Shown here: piece after piece, positions 8,962 through 16,157 of the stretch
Numbering within the stretch: the first letter of the stretch is position 1
Layout of the letters: each line of letters opens with the position of its first letter
Position numbers and translations under genes: made by a program
Notes under the pieces: generated by a model
What the model saw: the letters and a program-made list of their open reading frames with translations, nothing else
What the model was told of the DNA's origin: nothing
Database searches by the model: none
From: Arthrobacter sp. EPSL27
GTDB lineage: Bacteria; Actinomycetota; Actinomycetes; Actinomycetales; Micrococcaceae
Assembly (NCBI RefSeq): GCF_001512305.1
Contig: NZ_LNUT01000004.1
Coordinates: 380,564-444,563, forward strand
Direction of reading: 5' to 3'
DNA: 64,000 nt

Positions 8962-9858
8962 TCAGGCGCCGAACGGCAGCCGCGGGTCTACGTCCTGGCC
9001 CTCCCAGGTCTGGCGGATCCAGCCGTGGTGCGGGTCGTCGCTGATAAGCCAGTCGCGCACCGGGCCGGGGCCCGCCATCACGTTCAGGTAGTACAGGTCG
9101 TAGCCCGGCGCGGCCATGGCCGGCCCGTGCCAGCCGTAGGGCACCAGGACGACGTCGCCGGTGCGCACCTCCGCGGAGACGTCGATGGGGCGCTCGTCCG
9201 AGGCGTAAACCCGCTGGTAGCCGATCGCGTCGTCCCCGCCCGGCCGGGCGGGAGCGCCGGGGGAGACCCGGGTCTCGAAGTAGTAGATCTCCTCCAAGCT
9301 GGTCTCGCCGTCCTTCTCCTCGTCGTGCTTGTGCGGAGGATAGGAGGACCAGTTGCCGGCCGGAGTGAGGACCTCGCAGACGATAAAGCGGTCCGCCTCC
9401 AGCGCCGCGGGGGTGCCGAAATTGTGGACCTGGCGGGAGCAGTTGCCGGCGCCGCGCAGTTCCACCGGCGTCTCGGCAGCGGTGATCAGGCGGGTCGGGT
9501 AGGAGGCATGGGCCGGGGCAGTGGCGATGGCGACGCGCCCGCCGTCGGCCGAGCTGATGGTCAACGCCTTGCCGGTTCCGGTGTAGAGCACGTCGCTGGG
9601 GCCGCTGAAGACGCTTTCGCGGCCGGCCAGCCGGTACTTCTCGCCGTCGACCGCGGCCGTGAAGGAGCCGCCCAGCGGCACCACAATGCGTTCCTCGCCC
9701 GCGGCGGGAAGCTCGACGGCGGCTCCAGGGGCCAGCGTGGCGACCTTCAGGCCGGTGTGCGCCCAGCCCGGTACGTCCAGTGCGGAGTCGGTGGTCCCCA
9801 GGGATACGTCCCAGGGGCCGTGGGCGGCGGTGCCGAGCGGATAGACCCAGTTGGCCAT
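8962..9858 (-). CDS. iolB: 5-deoxy-glucuronate isomerase
   Basis: This is IolB, a bicupin that converts 5-deoxy-D-glucuronate to 5-dehydro-2-deoxy-D-gluconate in myo-inositol catabolism. The 298-residue product contains NCSRQVHNFGTP, then SSYPPHKHDEEKDGETSLEE with the metal-binding His/His/Glu set (about 174-190), then EIYYFE and LVPYGWHGP. ATG 9858 is preferred because AAAGGG lies just upstream and MANWVYPLG is the normal IolB start. A longer frame to 9921 lacks such support. It lies 107 bp downstream of the GntR gene on the same strand. No iolC, D or E is present in the window. Confidence 0.93.
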   Translation of the reverse strand: MANWVYPLGTAAHGPWDVSLGTTDSALDVPGWAHTGLKVATLAPGAAVELPAAGEERIVVPLGGSFTAAVDGEKYRLAGRESVFSGPSDVLYTGTGKALTISSADGGRVAIATAPAHASYPTRLITAAETPVELRGAGNCSRQVHNFGTPAALEADRFIVCEVLTPAGNWSSYPPHKHDEEKDGETSLEEIYYFETRVSPGAPARPGGDDAIGYQRVYASDERPIDVSAEVRTGDVVLVPYGWHGPAMAAPGYDLYYLNVMAGPGPVRDWLISDDPHHGWIRQTWEGQDVDPRLPFGA

Positions 9859-9965
9859 AAGTTCTGCCCTTTCTTGTCGCGCCGGAGGGCTGCGCGGGGA
9901 TTGACGGGTGGTGGAGTCCACGGCAGGGCGGTGCGCCGTGTCCGGCCGCCCCGCCTGCCGGAGGC

Positions 9966-10721
9966 CTACCTTTGGACGAGCGTCATTTCGAAGCTGTAGG
10001 AATCCGCCCGGTACACGTGGTGACCGGTCTCCACCTGGCGTCCGGTGTCATCCACGGCGGTGCGCTCCATGGTGACCAGGGCGGAGCCCGGGGTGGTTTC
10101 CAGCATGGAGGCCTGGTAGTCGTTGGCGATCACGGCACCGATCCGCTGCGACGCGAGCCGGAAGTTCACGCCGCCGTTGCGGAGGATGCCGTAGAGGCCC
10201 TGCTCGGCAAGCAGCGCTTCATCGATGGCGGTGATGTCGTCGCGGACCCAGTTCTCCATCAGGGCCAGGGGTTTCCCACCGACTTTCCGGAGCCGGGTGA
10301 AATGGTAAACCTTTGCGCCGGCGGGAAGCTGCAGGGCCGTGCGGGTCGCGGCGTCGGCCTCGTCGTGGGAGAAGCTCAGCACCTCGGTGGTGGGCGTGCT
10401 GCCGTTGTTGCTGAGGTCGTCGAAGAGGCTGGAGAGTTCGAGGGGGCGCCGGACCTGGCTGGAGACCACCTGCGTGCCCACCCCGCGCTTGCGCACCAGC
10501 AGGCCCGAGCGGACCAGTTCGTCCATGGCCTTGCGCATGGTGGGCCGGGACAGGTTCAGCTGGGCGGCGAGGTCAATCTCGTTGTCGAGGCGGCTGCCCG
10601 GCGGCAGCAGGCCGCCGTGGATCGCGGCTTCGATGCCTTGCACCACCTGGTGATACAGCGGCACGGGGGAGGACCGGTCGATGTTGAGGTTAAGCTGATT
10701 CGTCAGTTTCTGTGCCACCAC
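9966..10721 (-). CDS. GntR family transcriptional regulator with UTRA domain
   Basis: The product is about 251 residues. The N-terminal winged helix (PLYHQVVQGIEAAIHGGLLPPGSRL, then LNLSRPTMRKAMDELVRSGLL, quoted in parts) is of the HutC/FarR type. The C-terminal UTRA ligand-binding domain includes YHFTRLRKVGGKPLALMENW. The start is taken as GTG 10721 (or 10718), with AAGGGAG about 10 bp upstream. The frame stays open to 10817, but that would run through the inverted repeat likely to be its own operator. Next to iolB and facing the ABC/dehydrogenase operon, it probably represses both in the absence of a cyclitol or sugar-phosphate ligand. Confidence 0.88.
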   Translation of the reverse strand: MVAQKLTNQLNLNIDRSSPVPLYHQVVQGIEAAIHGGLLPPGSRLDNEIDLAAQLNLSRPTMRKAMDELVRSGLLVRKRGVGTQVVSSQVRRPLELSSLFDDLSNNGSTPTTEVLSFSHDEADAATRTALQLPAGAKVYHFTRLRKVGGKPLALMENWVRDDITAIDEALLAEQGLYGILRNGGVNFRLASQRIGAVIANDYQASMLETTPGSALVTMERTAVDDTGRQVETGHHVYRADSYSFEMTLVQR

Positions 10722-10781
10722 GACTGTTGCGCTCCCTTGTGCCCCGGACCGGAAACCGGTGCGGCTGCCAGTACTTTGTCG

Positions 10782-10822
10782 GCAGTATTGTCCGCGTATG
10801 TTCGCTTGATAGGACATACTGC
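10782..10822. promoter_or_regulatory. Inverted repeat upstream of gntR, probable operator
   Basis: GCAGTATTGTCC (10782-10793) and GGACATACTGC (10812-10822) form an inverted repeat around an 18-bp centre, 60-100 bp upstream of the chosen gntR start. Half-sites resemble those at 2698-2720. Autoregulation is inferred. Confidence 0.55.
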
Positions 10823-10856
10823 CTAAGTCGATAGTAGCAGGGCGTCAGGCACGCTG

Positions 10857-11687
10857 TCAGGATTGAATGCGCCCCGAATTGCCGGACCGGCACACGTCGG
10901 CAAAGGCCCGGAACGGTGCCAGCCGCTGCTCGGCCGGCAGCTCCAGGGCCTCCGGGTGCCACTGTACGGACGCCACCCAGCGGTCCGGGTCCTCCAACGC
11001 CTCGACGGTGCCGTCCTCGGCCACCGCTGTGACCACCAGTCCGTCCGCCACCCGGGCCACGGCCTGGTGGTGGCCGGAGGCGATCTTGACCGTGACGCCG
11101 CCGGCGCCGTGGCCCTCCCCGTGCTCCTGGCCGCCGTTCTCTTGGCCGCCGGATCCCGCGGTTCTGCCGTACAGGCCGGCCACCTTGGTGCCGCCCCGGA
11201 CCTCCACCTCGTGCCAGGCCCACGGCCCCGCGCCGGGCACGGGCACGGGGACCGGTTCCCGGTGCGGCACGGTGCCGGGGTCCATGTCCTGGAGCAGCGT
11301 CCCGCCGTAGAGGACGTTGAGCAGCTGGTGGCCCCGGCAGATGCCCAGCACGGGCAGGCCGGCGTCGATCGACCGCCGCGCGATGGCAAGGTCCAGGCCG
11401 TCCTGCGCCTGGCTGACGTCGTAGCAGGCGTCCCCCGGTTCCTCGCCGTAGAGCCGGGGGTCCAGGTCGCCGCCGCCCGGGAGGACGACGCCGTCGAGCG
11501 CCTCCAGCGGCTCCTCCGGCGAGGAAAGGAGCACCGGTTCGCCGCCGCCGTCGCGCACCAGTTCCACGATGTAGTCGAAGAGTTCGTTGGCCTCCGCCAC
11601 CCGCGGATCAGGGTCCGACGAGCTGCTGAGGCGGACGGGAATGCCGATGCGCGGCCGGCTGCTGCGGGGGAGGGGCGGAGTCTGCAT
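10857..11687 (-). CDS. Class I glutamine amidotransferase, gamma-glutamyl-GABA hydrolase (PuuD)-like
   Basis: This 276-residue PuuD-type hydrolase has GGGDLDPRLYGE (residues 71-82), the nucleophile Cys117 in GICRGHQ, and a late QWHPEAL motif supplying the catalytic His and Glu. This family splits gamma-glutamyl-GABA and related gamma-glutamyl amides in putrescine breakdown. It is likely a separate transcription unit, divergent from the SRPBCC gene by 40 bp. A guanidino or polyamine-type region lies 5 kb downstream, but no other puu genes are adjacent, so the substrate is unproven. A Gly/Glu-rich insertion (NGGQEHGEGHGAGG) lies around residue 185. Confidence 0.85.
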   Translation of the reverse strand: MQTPPLPRSSRPRIGIPVRLSSSSDPDPRVAEANELFDYIVELVRDGGGEPVLLSSPEEPLEALDGVVLPGGGDLDPRLYGEEPGDACYDVSQAQDGLDLAIARRSIDAGLPVLGICRGHQLLNVLYGGTLLQDMDPGTVPHREPVPVPVPGAGPWAWHEVEVRGGTKVAGLYGRTAGSGGQENGGQEHGEGHGAGGVTVKIASGHHQAVARVADGLVVTAVAEDGTVEALEDPDRWVASVQWHPEALELPAEQRLAPFRAFADVCRSGNSGRIQS

Positions 11688-11727
11688 GATTCATTCTGCA
11701 CACATGCGCCGGGTCTAGGATTGCCGG

Positions 11728-12222
11728 ATGACGAACCGATATCTCGTGTCCCGCAGCCGCTTCATCGCGGCCGCCCCGGAAGCCATCTTCGACGTGCTCG
11801 CCACCCCCGCGCTGCACAGCGTGATTGACGGCTCGGATACCGTCAAAGGCGCCCAGCCGCGCGGCCCGGAGCGGCTGTCCCTGGGGGCGAAGTTCGGCAT
11901 GGAGATGAACATCCTGCTCGACTACAAGATCCTCAATACCGTGTGCGAGTTCGAGGAGGGCCGCCGGATCGCGTGGCGGCACTTCGGCGGCCACATCTGG
12001 CGTTACCTGCTGGAGCCCGCCGTTGACGCCGCCGGCAGGCCCGGCACCACGGTCACCGAGCAGTGGGACGCCCGGCACGTGCCCGCACGGATCCTCCTGC
12101 GCCTGCTCGGTTACGTCCGCCGGCACCCGGCCAACATCGAGCAGACGCTCGCCAAGCTGGACGCCTACATGAGCTCCGAAACCGCATCCAGCACCGGGTC
12201 CGCCCCGGACCAGCTCCGCTAG
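11728..12222 (+). CDS. SRPBCC (START-like) family protein
   Basis: The 164 residues resemble polyketide-cyclase/dehydrase-type SRPBCC proteins. The N-terminal SRSRFIAAAPEAIFDVLATP helix-strand pattern is typical, followed by a sheet with EFEEGRRIAWRHFGGHIWRY and a C-terminal amphipathic helix. Such proteins bind hydrophobic ligands; no ligand can be named. The stop lies 9 bp before the LOG-family gene, so the two are probably co-transcribed. Confidence 0.75.
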   Translation: MTNRYLVSRSRFIAAAPEAIFDVLATPALHSVIDGSDTVKGAQPRGPERLSLGAKFGMEMNILLDYKILNTVCEFEEGRRIAWRHFGGHIWRYLLEPAVDAAGRPGTTVTEQWDARHVPARILLRLLGYVRRHPANIEQTLAKLDAYMSSETASSTGSAPDQLR

Positions 12223-12231
12223 GGGCCCCGG

Positions 12232-13365
12232 ATGAGTGCCGCCCGCAGCCTGCACCCGAGCCCCCGGACGCTGGAGGTCGAAAGCCTGGACAGCTTCGAC
12301 CGGCTGGTCGCGGCCGGGGCGAGGTCCATGCAGGGCTGGCATGCCCAGTCGCTGGACCTGCGCGGACGATCGGCGCAGCTCGCCGCGATGCAGGCGCAGG
12401 GCGGGATCTTCCTGGGCTGCACGTTCGACGACGGCGTGGAGGATCTGCTGCGCAGCCGCGGCGCCCTCATCTTTCCGCGGCTTGAGGCGGTGCCGTTCAA
12501 CCCTTACCGCGGGCGGCTGTACACGCCGCAGGAGCTCTACGAGGGCATTACCGAGACACGCTACGAGGACACCCCGGATGCCAGGGTGTACCAGTGGAGC
12601 ATCCGCCCCGGCCAGCGGCACCGCCTGGACGCGACCCTGGCCGCGGCGCTGCACGACCACTCGATCGGCGATGCCCTCGATGACCTGACCCGCTCGGATC
12701 TCTGCGTCGGCCGGACCATGGTGGGCGTCATGGGCGGGCACGCGGCGCACCGCGGATCAGCTGTTTTCGAGGAGGCCGCCCTGCTGGGGCGCCTGCTGGC
12801 CCGGGACGGCCGTGTGGTTGCCACCGGCGGCGGCCCCGGCACCATGGAGGCAGCCAACCTCGGCGCCTATCTCAGCGAGGCCCCGGAACAGGACTTCAGG
12901 CGGGCGCTGGCTGACCTTGCCGCAGTGCCCGGGTTCCGCCCGTCCGTCTCGGCGTGGGCACGGTCCGCCGCCGCCGTCGTCGAACGCCACCCGGAAGGAG
13001 CCCCGTCGCTGGGGATTCCCACCTGGTTCTACGGGCACGAGCCGCCGAACTTTTTCGCCACGCACATCGCCAAGTACTTCGCGAACGCCATCCGCGAGGC
13101 CATCCTGCTGGAGCTGTGCAACGGCGGCATCGTCTTCCTGCCGGGCTCCGGGGGCACCGTGCAGGAGATTTTCCAGGACGCCTGCGAGAACTACTACGGC
13201 ACCCCGGAAACCATCACGCCGATGGTGCTGGTGGGCGAGGAGCACTGGCTGCGGCGCTACCCGGCGTGGCCCCTCCTGCAGAGCCTCGCGGCGGGCCGGC
13301 AGATGGAGCGCCGGATCTTCCTTGTGGACACGGTGGAGGAAGCGCTCGCGGTCCTGGACCGGTAG
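12232..13365 (+). CDS. LOG family protein with long N-terminal extension
   Basis: This 377-residue protein has a lysine-decarboxylase-like (LOG/TIGR00730) Rossmann core in its second half. GGGPGTMEAAN (about 199-209) and PGSGGTVQEIFQDA (about 303-316) match the PGGxGTxxE nucleotide-ribohydrolase motif. Canonical LOG proteins are near 190 residues. Here about 150 residues precede the core (IFLGCTFDDGVEDLLRSRGA begins a second Rossmann-like segment), as in the longer actinobacterial subfamily. The LOG reaction is release of the base from a nucleoside monophosphate; the activity of this subfamily is uncertain. Confidence 0.8.
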   Translation: MSAARSLHPSPRTLEVESLDSFDRLVAAGARSMQGWHAQSLDLRGRSAQLAAMQAQGGIFLGCTFDDGVEDLLRSRGALIFPRLEAVPFNPYRGRLYTPQELYEGITETRYEDTPDARVYQWSIRPGQRHRLDATLAAALHDHSIGDALDDLTRSDLCVGRTMVGVMGGHAAHRGSAVFEEAALLGRLLARDGRVVATGGGPGTMEAANLGAYLSEAPEQDFRRALADLAAVPGFRPSVSAWARSAAAVVERHPEGAPSLGIPTWFYGHEPPNFFATHIAKYFANAIREAILLELCNGGIVFLPGSGGTVQEIFQDACENYYGTPETITPMVLVGEEHWLRRYPAWPLLQSLAAGRQMERRIFLVDTVEEALAVLDR

Positions 13366-13369
13366 GTGC

Positions 13370-14278
13370 CTAGAGGTCCTTGCGGCACTGCGCTTTGCCC
13401 AGTTCGTACAGGCCGTTCAGGTCCCCGGCGGCCAGGCCGTCCGGCGCGCCGATCTCCGGGTACATCAGCTGGACAGGATCGTCCACGTGCTCCAGCCCCA
13501 TCACATGGCCCAGCTCATGCAGGATCACCGCGGTGGCATACGCCGCGCCGTCCTGCCGGCCCAGCTCCTCGGCGATCTGCGGGGCGTCGAGTTCCAGGCT
13601 GCCGGTGACGAAGCTCTTGGGGCCGTCGCCAAAACTGAAGTGGGTGCTGCCCCCGGTGCCGATCACCGGGCCCTTCAGCTGCGGGGCTTGGTCCGGGGTG
13701 GTCCAAGTGATCAGCAGCGGTGCCCAGCGTTCCCCGTAGGCCTCCGGCTGGTAGGGGACCCGGGTCGGTGAGGGCTCCTCGGTGGTGGCGCCGTCGGCGA
13801 CGAACCGGATGCCGGTGGCCGTGGAGATCGTCCTGATCGCGTTCTCCACCAGGTTCTCGGCGCCCTCCGGGGCCAGTGCCGCGTTCACCACGTAGTGCAG
13901 CGGCCGGCACGGCGAATAGCCCACCGGAGTGCCGTCGTCGTTGACGGCCAGGAACCTGTAGGAGCTGCTGGCGACGGCCGGCTTCTGCGGATGCCCCAGC
14001 GGCTTGTCCTCCTCCTCGACACCGGGCGGCGGAGTGTCCGTCCGGAGTTCCTCGGGGGCAGCCGGCTGGCCGGGCTGGCCTGCCATCGCGGTGCCGTGCC
14101 CGGTGCCGCGGCTGACTTCGAAGAGCCCGGAGAAGCGCGGATCCCCGTAGATGAAGCCGGCGGCCACAAACGCCGCGCCGGCAATCAGGGCAGCGGCGGC
14201 GAGGCCGCGGACAATGCGCCAGGTGGTGCGGGAGCGGCTGTGCCGCGGGGTGCGGTCCCGGAACTCCGGACCGTCCAC
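13370..14278 (-). CDS. Matrixin-type (M10) zinc metalloprotease, membrane-anchored
   Basis: This 302-residue protein has a basic N-terminus, one hydrophobic helix (about 20-45, GLAAAALIAGAAFVAAGFIYG), a Pro-rich linker and a C-terminal metzincin domain. HELGHVMGLEH near residue 254 supplies the three zinc His and catalytic Glu of HExxHxxGxxH, followed by MYPEIG as the Met-turn. The catalytic domain should be extracellular. The start is GTG 14278, overlapping by one base the TAG stop of the VIT1-type gene, which implies translational coupling. The target is unknown. Confidence 0.88.
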   Translation of the reverse strand: MDGPEFRDRTPRHSRSRTTWRIVRGLAAAALIAGAAFVAAGFIYGDPRFSGLFEVSRGTGHGTAMAGQPGQPAAPEELRTDTPPPGVEEEDKPLGHPQKPAVASSSYRFLAVNDDGTPVGYSPCRPLHYVVNAALAPEGAENLVENAIRTISTATGIRFVADGATTEEPSPTRVPYQPEAYGERWAPLLITWTTPDQAPQLKGPVIGTGGSTHFSFGDGPKSFVTGSLELDAPQIAEELGRQDGAAYATAVILHELGHVMGLEHVDDPVQLMYPEIGAPDGLAAGDLNGLYELGKAQCRKDL

Positions 14279-15477
14279 TAGGCCACCACAGCGCCGAAGG
14301 CCAGTCCCAGCAGGTACGTCACGGCAGCGGCGCCCATGCCGATCGCCAGCTGGCGCAGGCCCCGGGTGGTGGGGGAGGTGCCGGAGAGCAGGCCCACCAC
14401 GCCGCCGGTGAACAGCAGGGCGATGCCCACCAGCACGGCGGACACCACCAGCGCCGCGATGCCGGTCATCCCGAGGACGAACGGCAGGATCGGCACAATG
14501 GCGCCGGAGGCGAAGAAGCAGAAGCTCGACGCCGCCGCGCTCCAGGCAGTGCCGACGGCCTCGTGCTCGTCGTGGGACTCCGGGACGTCAGGCTGCAGGG
14601 ACAGGCTGGGGTCGCAGTCGCAGTCGAGCAGGCCCATCCGCTCCGCGACGCGGTGCTCGGCGGCCTCCCGGGACATGCCGCGGGCCAGGTACACCAGCAG
14701 CAGTTCGTTGTGCTCGATGTCCAGGGACGGGGCGGCGGCGAGGGTGATCTGGGTGGGCCGGGTGGCGGCCAGGAGTTCGCGCTGAGAGCGCACCGAGATG
14801 AACTCGCCCGCTCCCATGGACAGTGCCCCGGCCAGCAGGCCGGCGACGCCGCTGAGCAACACCACGGAACTTCCCACACCGGAGGCCGCCATGCCCATGA
14901 CCAGGGAAAGGTTGCTGACCAAACCGTCGTTTGCTCCGAAGACGGCGGCCCGGAAGGTGCCGGCCAGCCGGTTCCGGCCGCGGGTGGCCAGGCCTCGGAC
15001 CACTTCCTCGTGGATTTGTTCGTCGGCCACCATGGCCGGGGTGGCGGAAGGGTCGTTGGCGTACGGGGACCGGCTTTCGGCGCGCTGCGCGAGGGCCAGG
15101 ACAAAGACAGAGCCGAAGTGGCGGGCCAGGAAGCCCAGGAGCTGGCTGCGCAGCGATGCGGGGCGGGGGCGGCCGGCGTGTTCACCCAGCAGCTGGAGCC
15201 AGTGCGCCTCGTGGCGGCCTTCGGCGTCGGCGAGGGCAAGGAGGATGTCGCGTTCTTCGCCGGTGCGGTTCTGGGCGAGGTCCCGGTAGACCGCGGCCTC
15301 GGCCCGTTCGTCGGCGAGGTACTGGCGCCACCGCCGGATGTCCGCGGAGCTGGGCGCTGCGGCGGGTGCCGGCGGCTCCGGGTTTGCGGCGGGGGTGCCG
15401 GGGCCGGGTGCGTCCTGCGGGGACTCCGGGCGGCTCGGGTCGTGCTGGAACGGGTCAGATGTGGCGTGCTGGGACAC
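14278..15477 (-). CDS. Ferritin-like/VIT1-CCC1 fusion metal transporter
   Basis: The product is 399 residues. A Pro/Ala-rich leader is followed by a ferritin-like helical domain (about 45-150) with spaced metal-ligand candidates DERAEAAVYRDLAQN and EGRHEAHWLQLL. Then comes a VIT1/CCC1 membrane domain with AAVFGANDGLVSNLSLVMG, typical of that family, and GAGEFISVRSQRE. Such fusions move Fe2+ or Mn2+ across the membrane, with the ferritin-like part as sensor or donor. The start is GTG 15477, with AGGAG five bases upstream. A frame open to 15759 lacks a ribosome site. It is the first gene of a two-gene unit with the metalloprotease. Confidence 0.88.
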   Translation of the reverse strand: MSQHATSDPFQHDPSRPESPQDAPGPGTPAANPEPPAPAAAPSSADIRRWRQYLADERAEAAVYRDLAQNRTGEERDILLALADAEGRHEAHWLQLLGEHAGRPRPASLRSQLLGFLARHFGSVFVLALAQRAESRSPYANDPSATPAMVADEQIHEEVVRGLATRGRNRLAGTFRAAVFGANDGLVSNLSLVMGMAASGVGSSVVLLSGVAGLLAGALSMGAGEFISVRSQRELLAATRPTQITLAAAPSLDIEHNELLLVYLARGMSREAAEHRVAERMGLLDCDCDPSLSLQPDVPESHDEHEAVGTAWSAAASSFCFFASGAIVPILPFVLGMTGIAALVVSAVLVGIALLFTGGVVGLLSGTSPTTRGLRQLAIGMGAAAVTYLLGLAFGAVVA

Positions 15478-15740
15478 GGAAGCTCCTGGGCTGGAAAGGG
15501 CATGGTTCGGCCCCGTTGCGTAACCAGCGTACCCCGTCTTTCCGCGGATTTTCGGCCGGTGATCCTCAGTAGGGAGTTTAGGCAAACCGTAAAAAGCCCG
15601 GTGCCGCGGGGCGGTCCGGGCCGGCCGGAGCGGCCGTGCGCGGGAGGCCTTGACCGTCCGGGTCCGCGGTGTTCGAATGAAACCCCAGGGCGGGTTCTCC
15701 GGAACCACAGCCGCCACAGCCGTTCTACGGAGGTTGCAAC

Positions 15741-15977
15741 ATGGACAACATCGGCTCACGTCCGATCCAGCCGGCCCGGGATTCCCTTGAGTCAGATCCC
15801 GCGTACGACTACGCCGAGGACGCTCCCGTCAGTGACACCGGCGAGACCGAGGAGGAGGAGCTCCTGGAGGAGGCCGACCGGCTGGTGCCCTTGGACGCGG
15901 AGGACTTCCTGGGCGATGAGAAACCCGTGGTGCCCCTGGAGGGGGAGGAGTTCCTGGCAGCGGAAGAGGAAGAGTGA
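15741..15977 (+). CDS. Small acidic protein, conserved-hypothetical type
   Basis: The product is 78 residues, about one third Asp and Glu, with no membrane helix. CGGAGG lies 8 bp before the ATG, a strong ribosome site. The C-terminal half holds an imperfect duplication: LVPLDAEDFLGDE and VVPLEGEEFLAAE. I recall similar short acidic proteins in Arthrobacter genomes but know no function. It is monocistronic and ends just before the terminator at 16027. Confidence 0.75.
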   Translation: MDNIGSRPIQPARDSLESDPAYDYAEDAPVSDTGETEEEELLEEADRLVPLDAEDFLGDEKPVVPLEGEEFLAAEEEE

Positions 15978-16026
15978 CCACCCTCCCGCTGTCCTGAATG
16001 TCATGACCATAACGTTCTGCCGATAA

Positions 16027-16073
16027 ACGCCCGACGGCGGCGCCCCCGCGAAGGGAGCGCCGCCGTCGGGCGT
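16027..16073. terminator. Strong bidirectional terminator hairpin
   Basis: A perfect 17-bp inverted repeat (ACGCCCGACGGCGGCGC at 16027-16043, complement at 16057-16073) is preceded by AAA on the left and followed by TTGT on the right. It is shared by the small acidic gene and the convergent symporter gene. Confidence 0.85.
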
Positions 16074-16096
16074 TGTGCAGTGGCGTTGGCCTTAGA

Positions 16097-16157
16097 GAGT
16101 CAGGACCCCTAGTGGGTCAGGACCTCTAATGGGTCAGGACCTCTAATGGGTTAGGAC
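16097..16157 (-). repeat. 17-bp tandem repeat carrying the symporter stop codon
   Basis: GGGTCAGGACCTCTAAT is repeated at 16114 and 16131, with a diverged copy at 16097 and a partial one at 16148. On the minus strand each copy encodes V-L-T-H-stop. Because 17 is not a multiple of three, the successive copies place the same VLTH-stop end in all three frames (stops at 16143, 16126 and 16109). Confidence 0.85.

Noticed and set aside
8947..9999. 350-codon plus-strand open frame opposite iolB
   Set aside because: iolB on the minus strand carries all cupin motifs; the plus frame shows no family features and no ribosome site.
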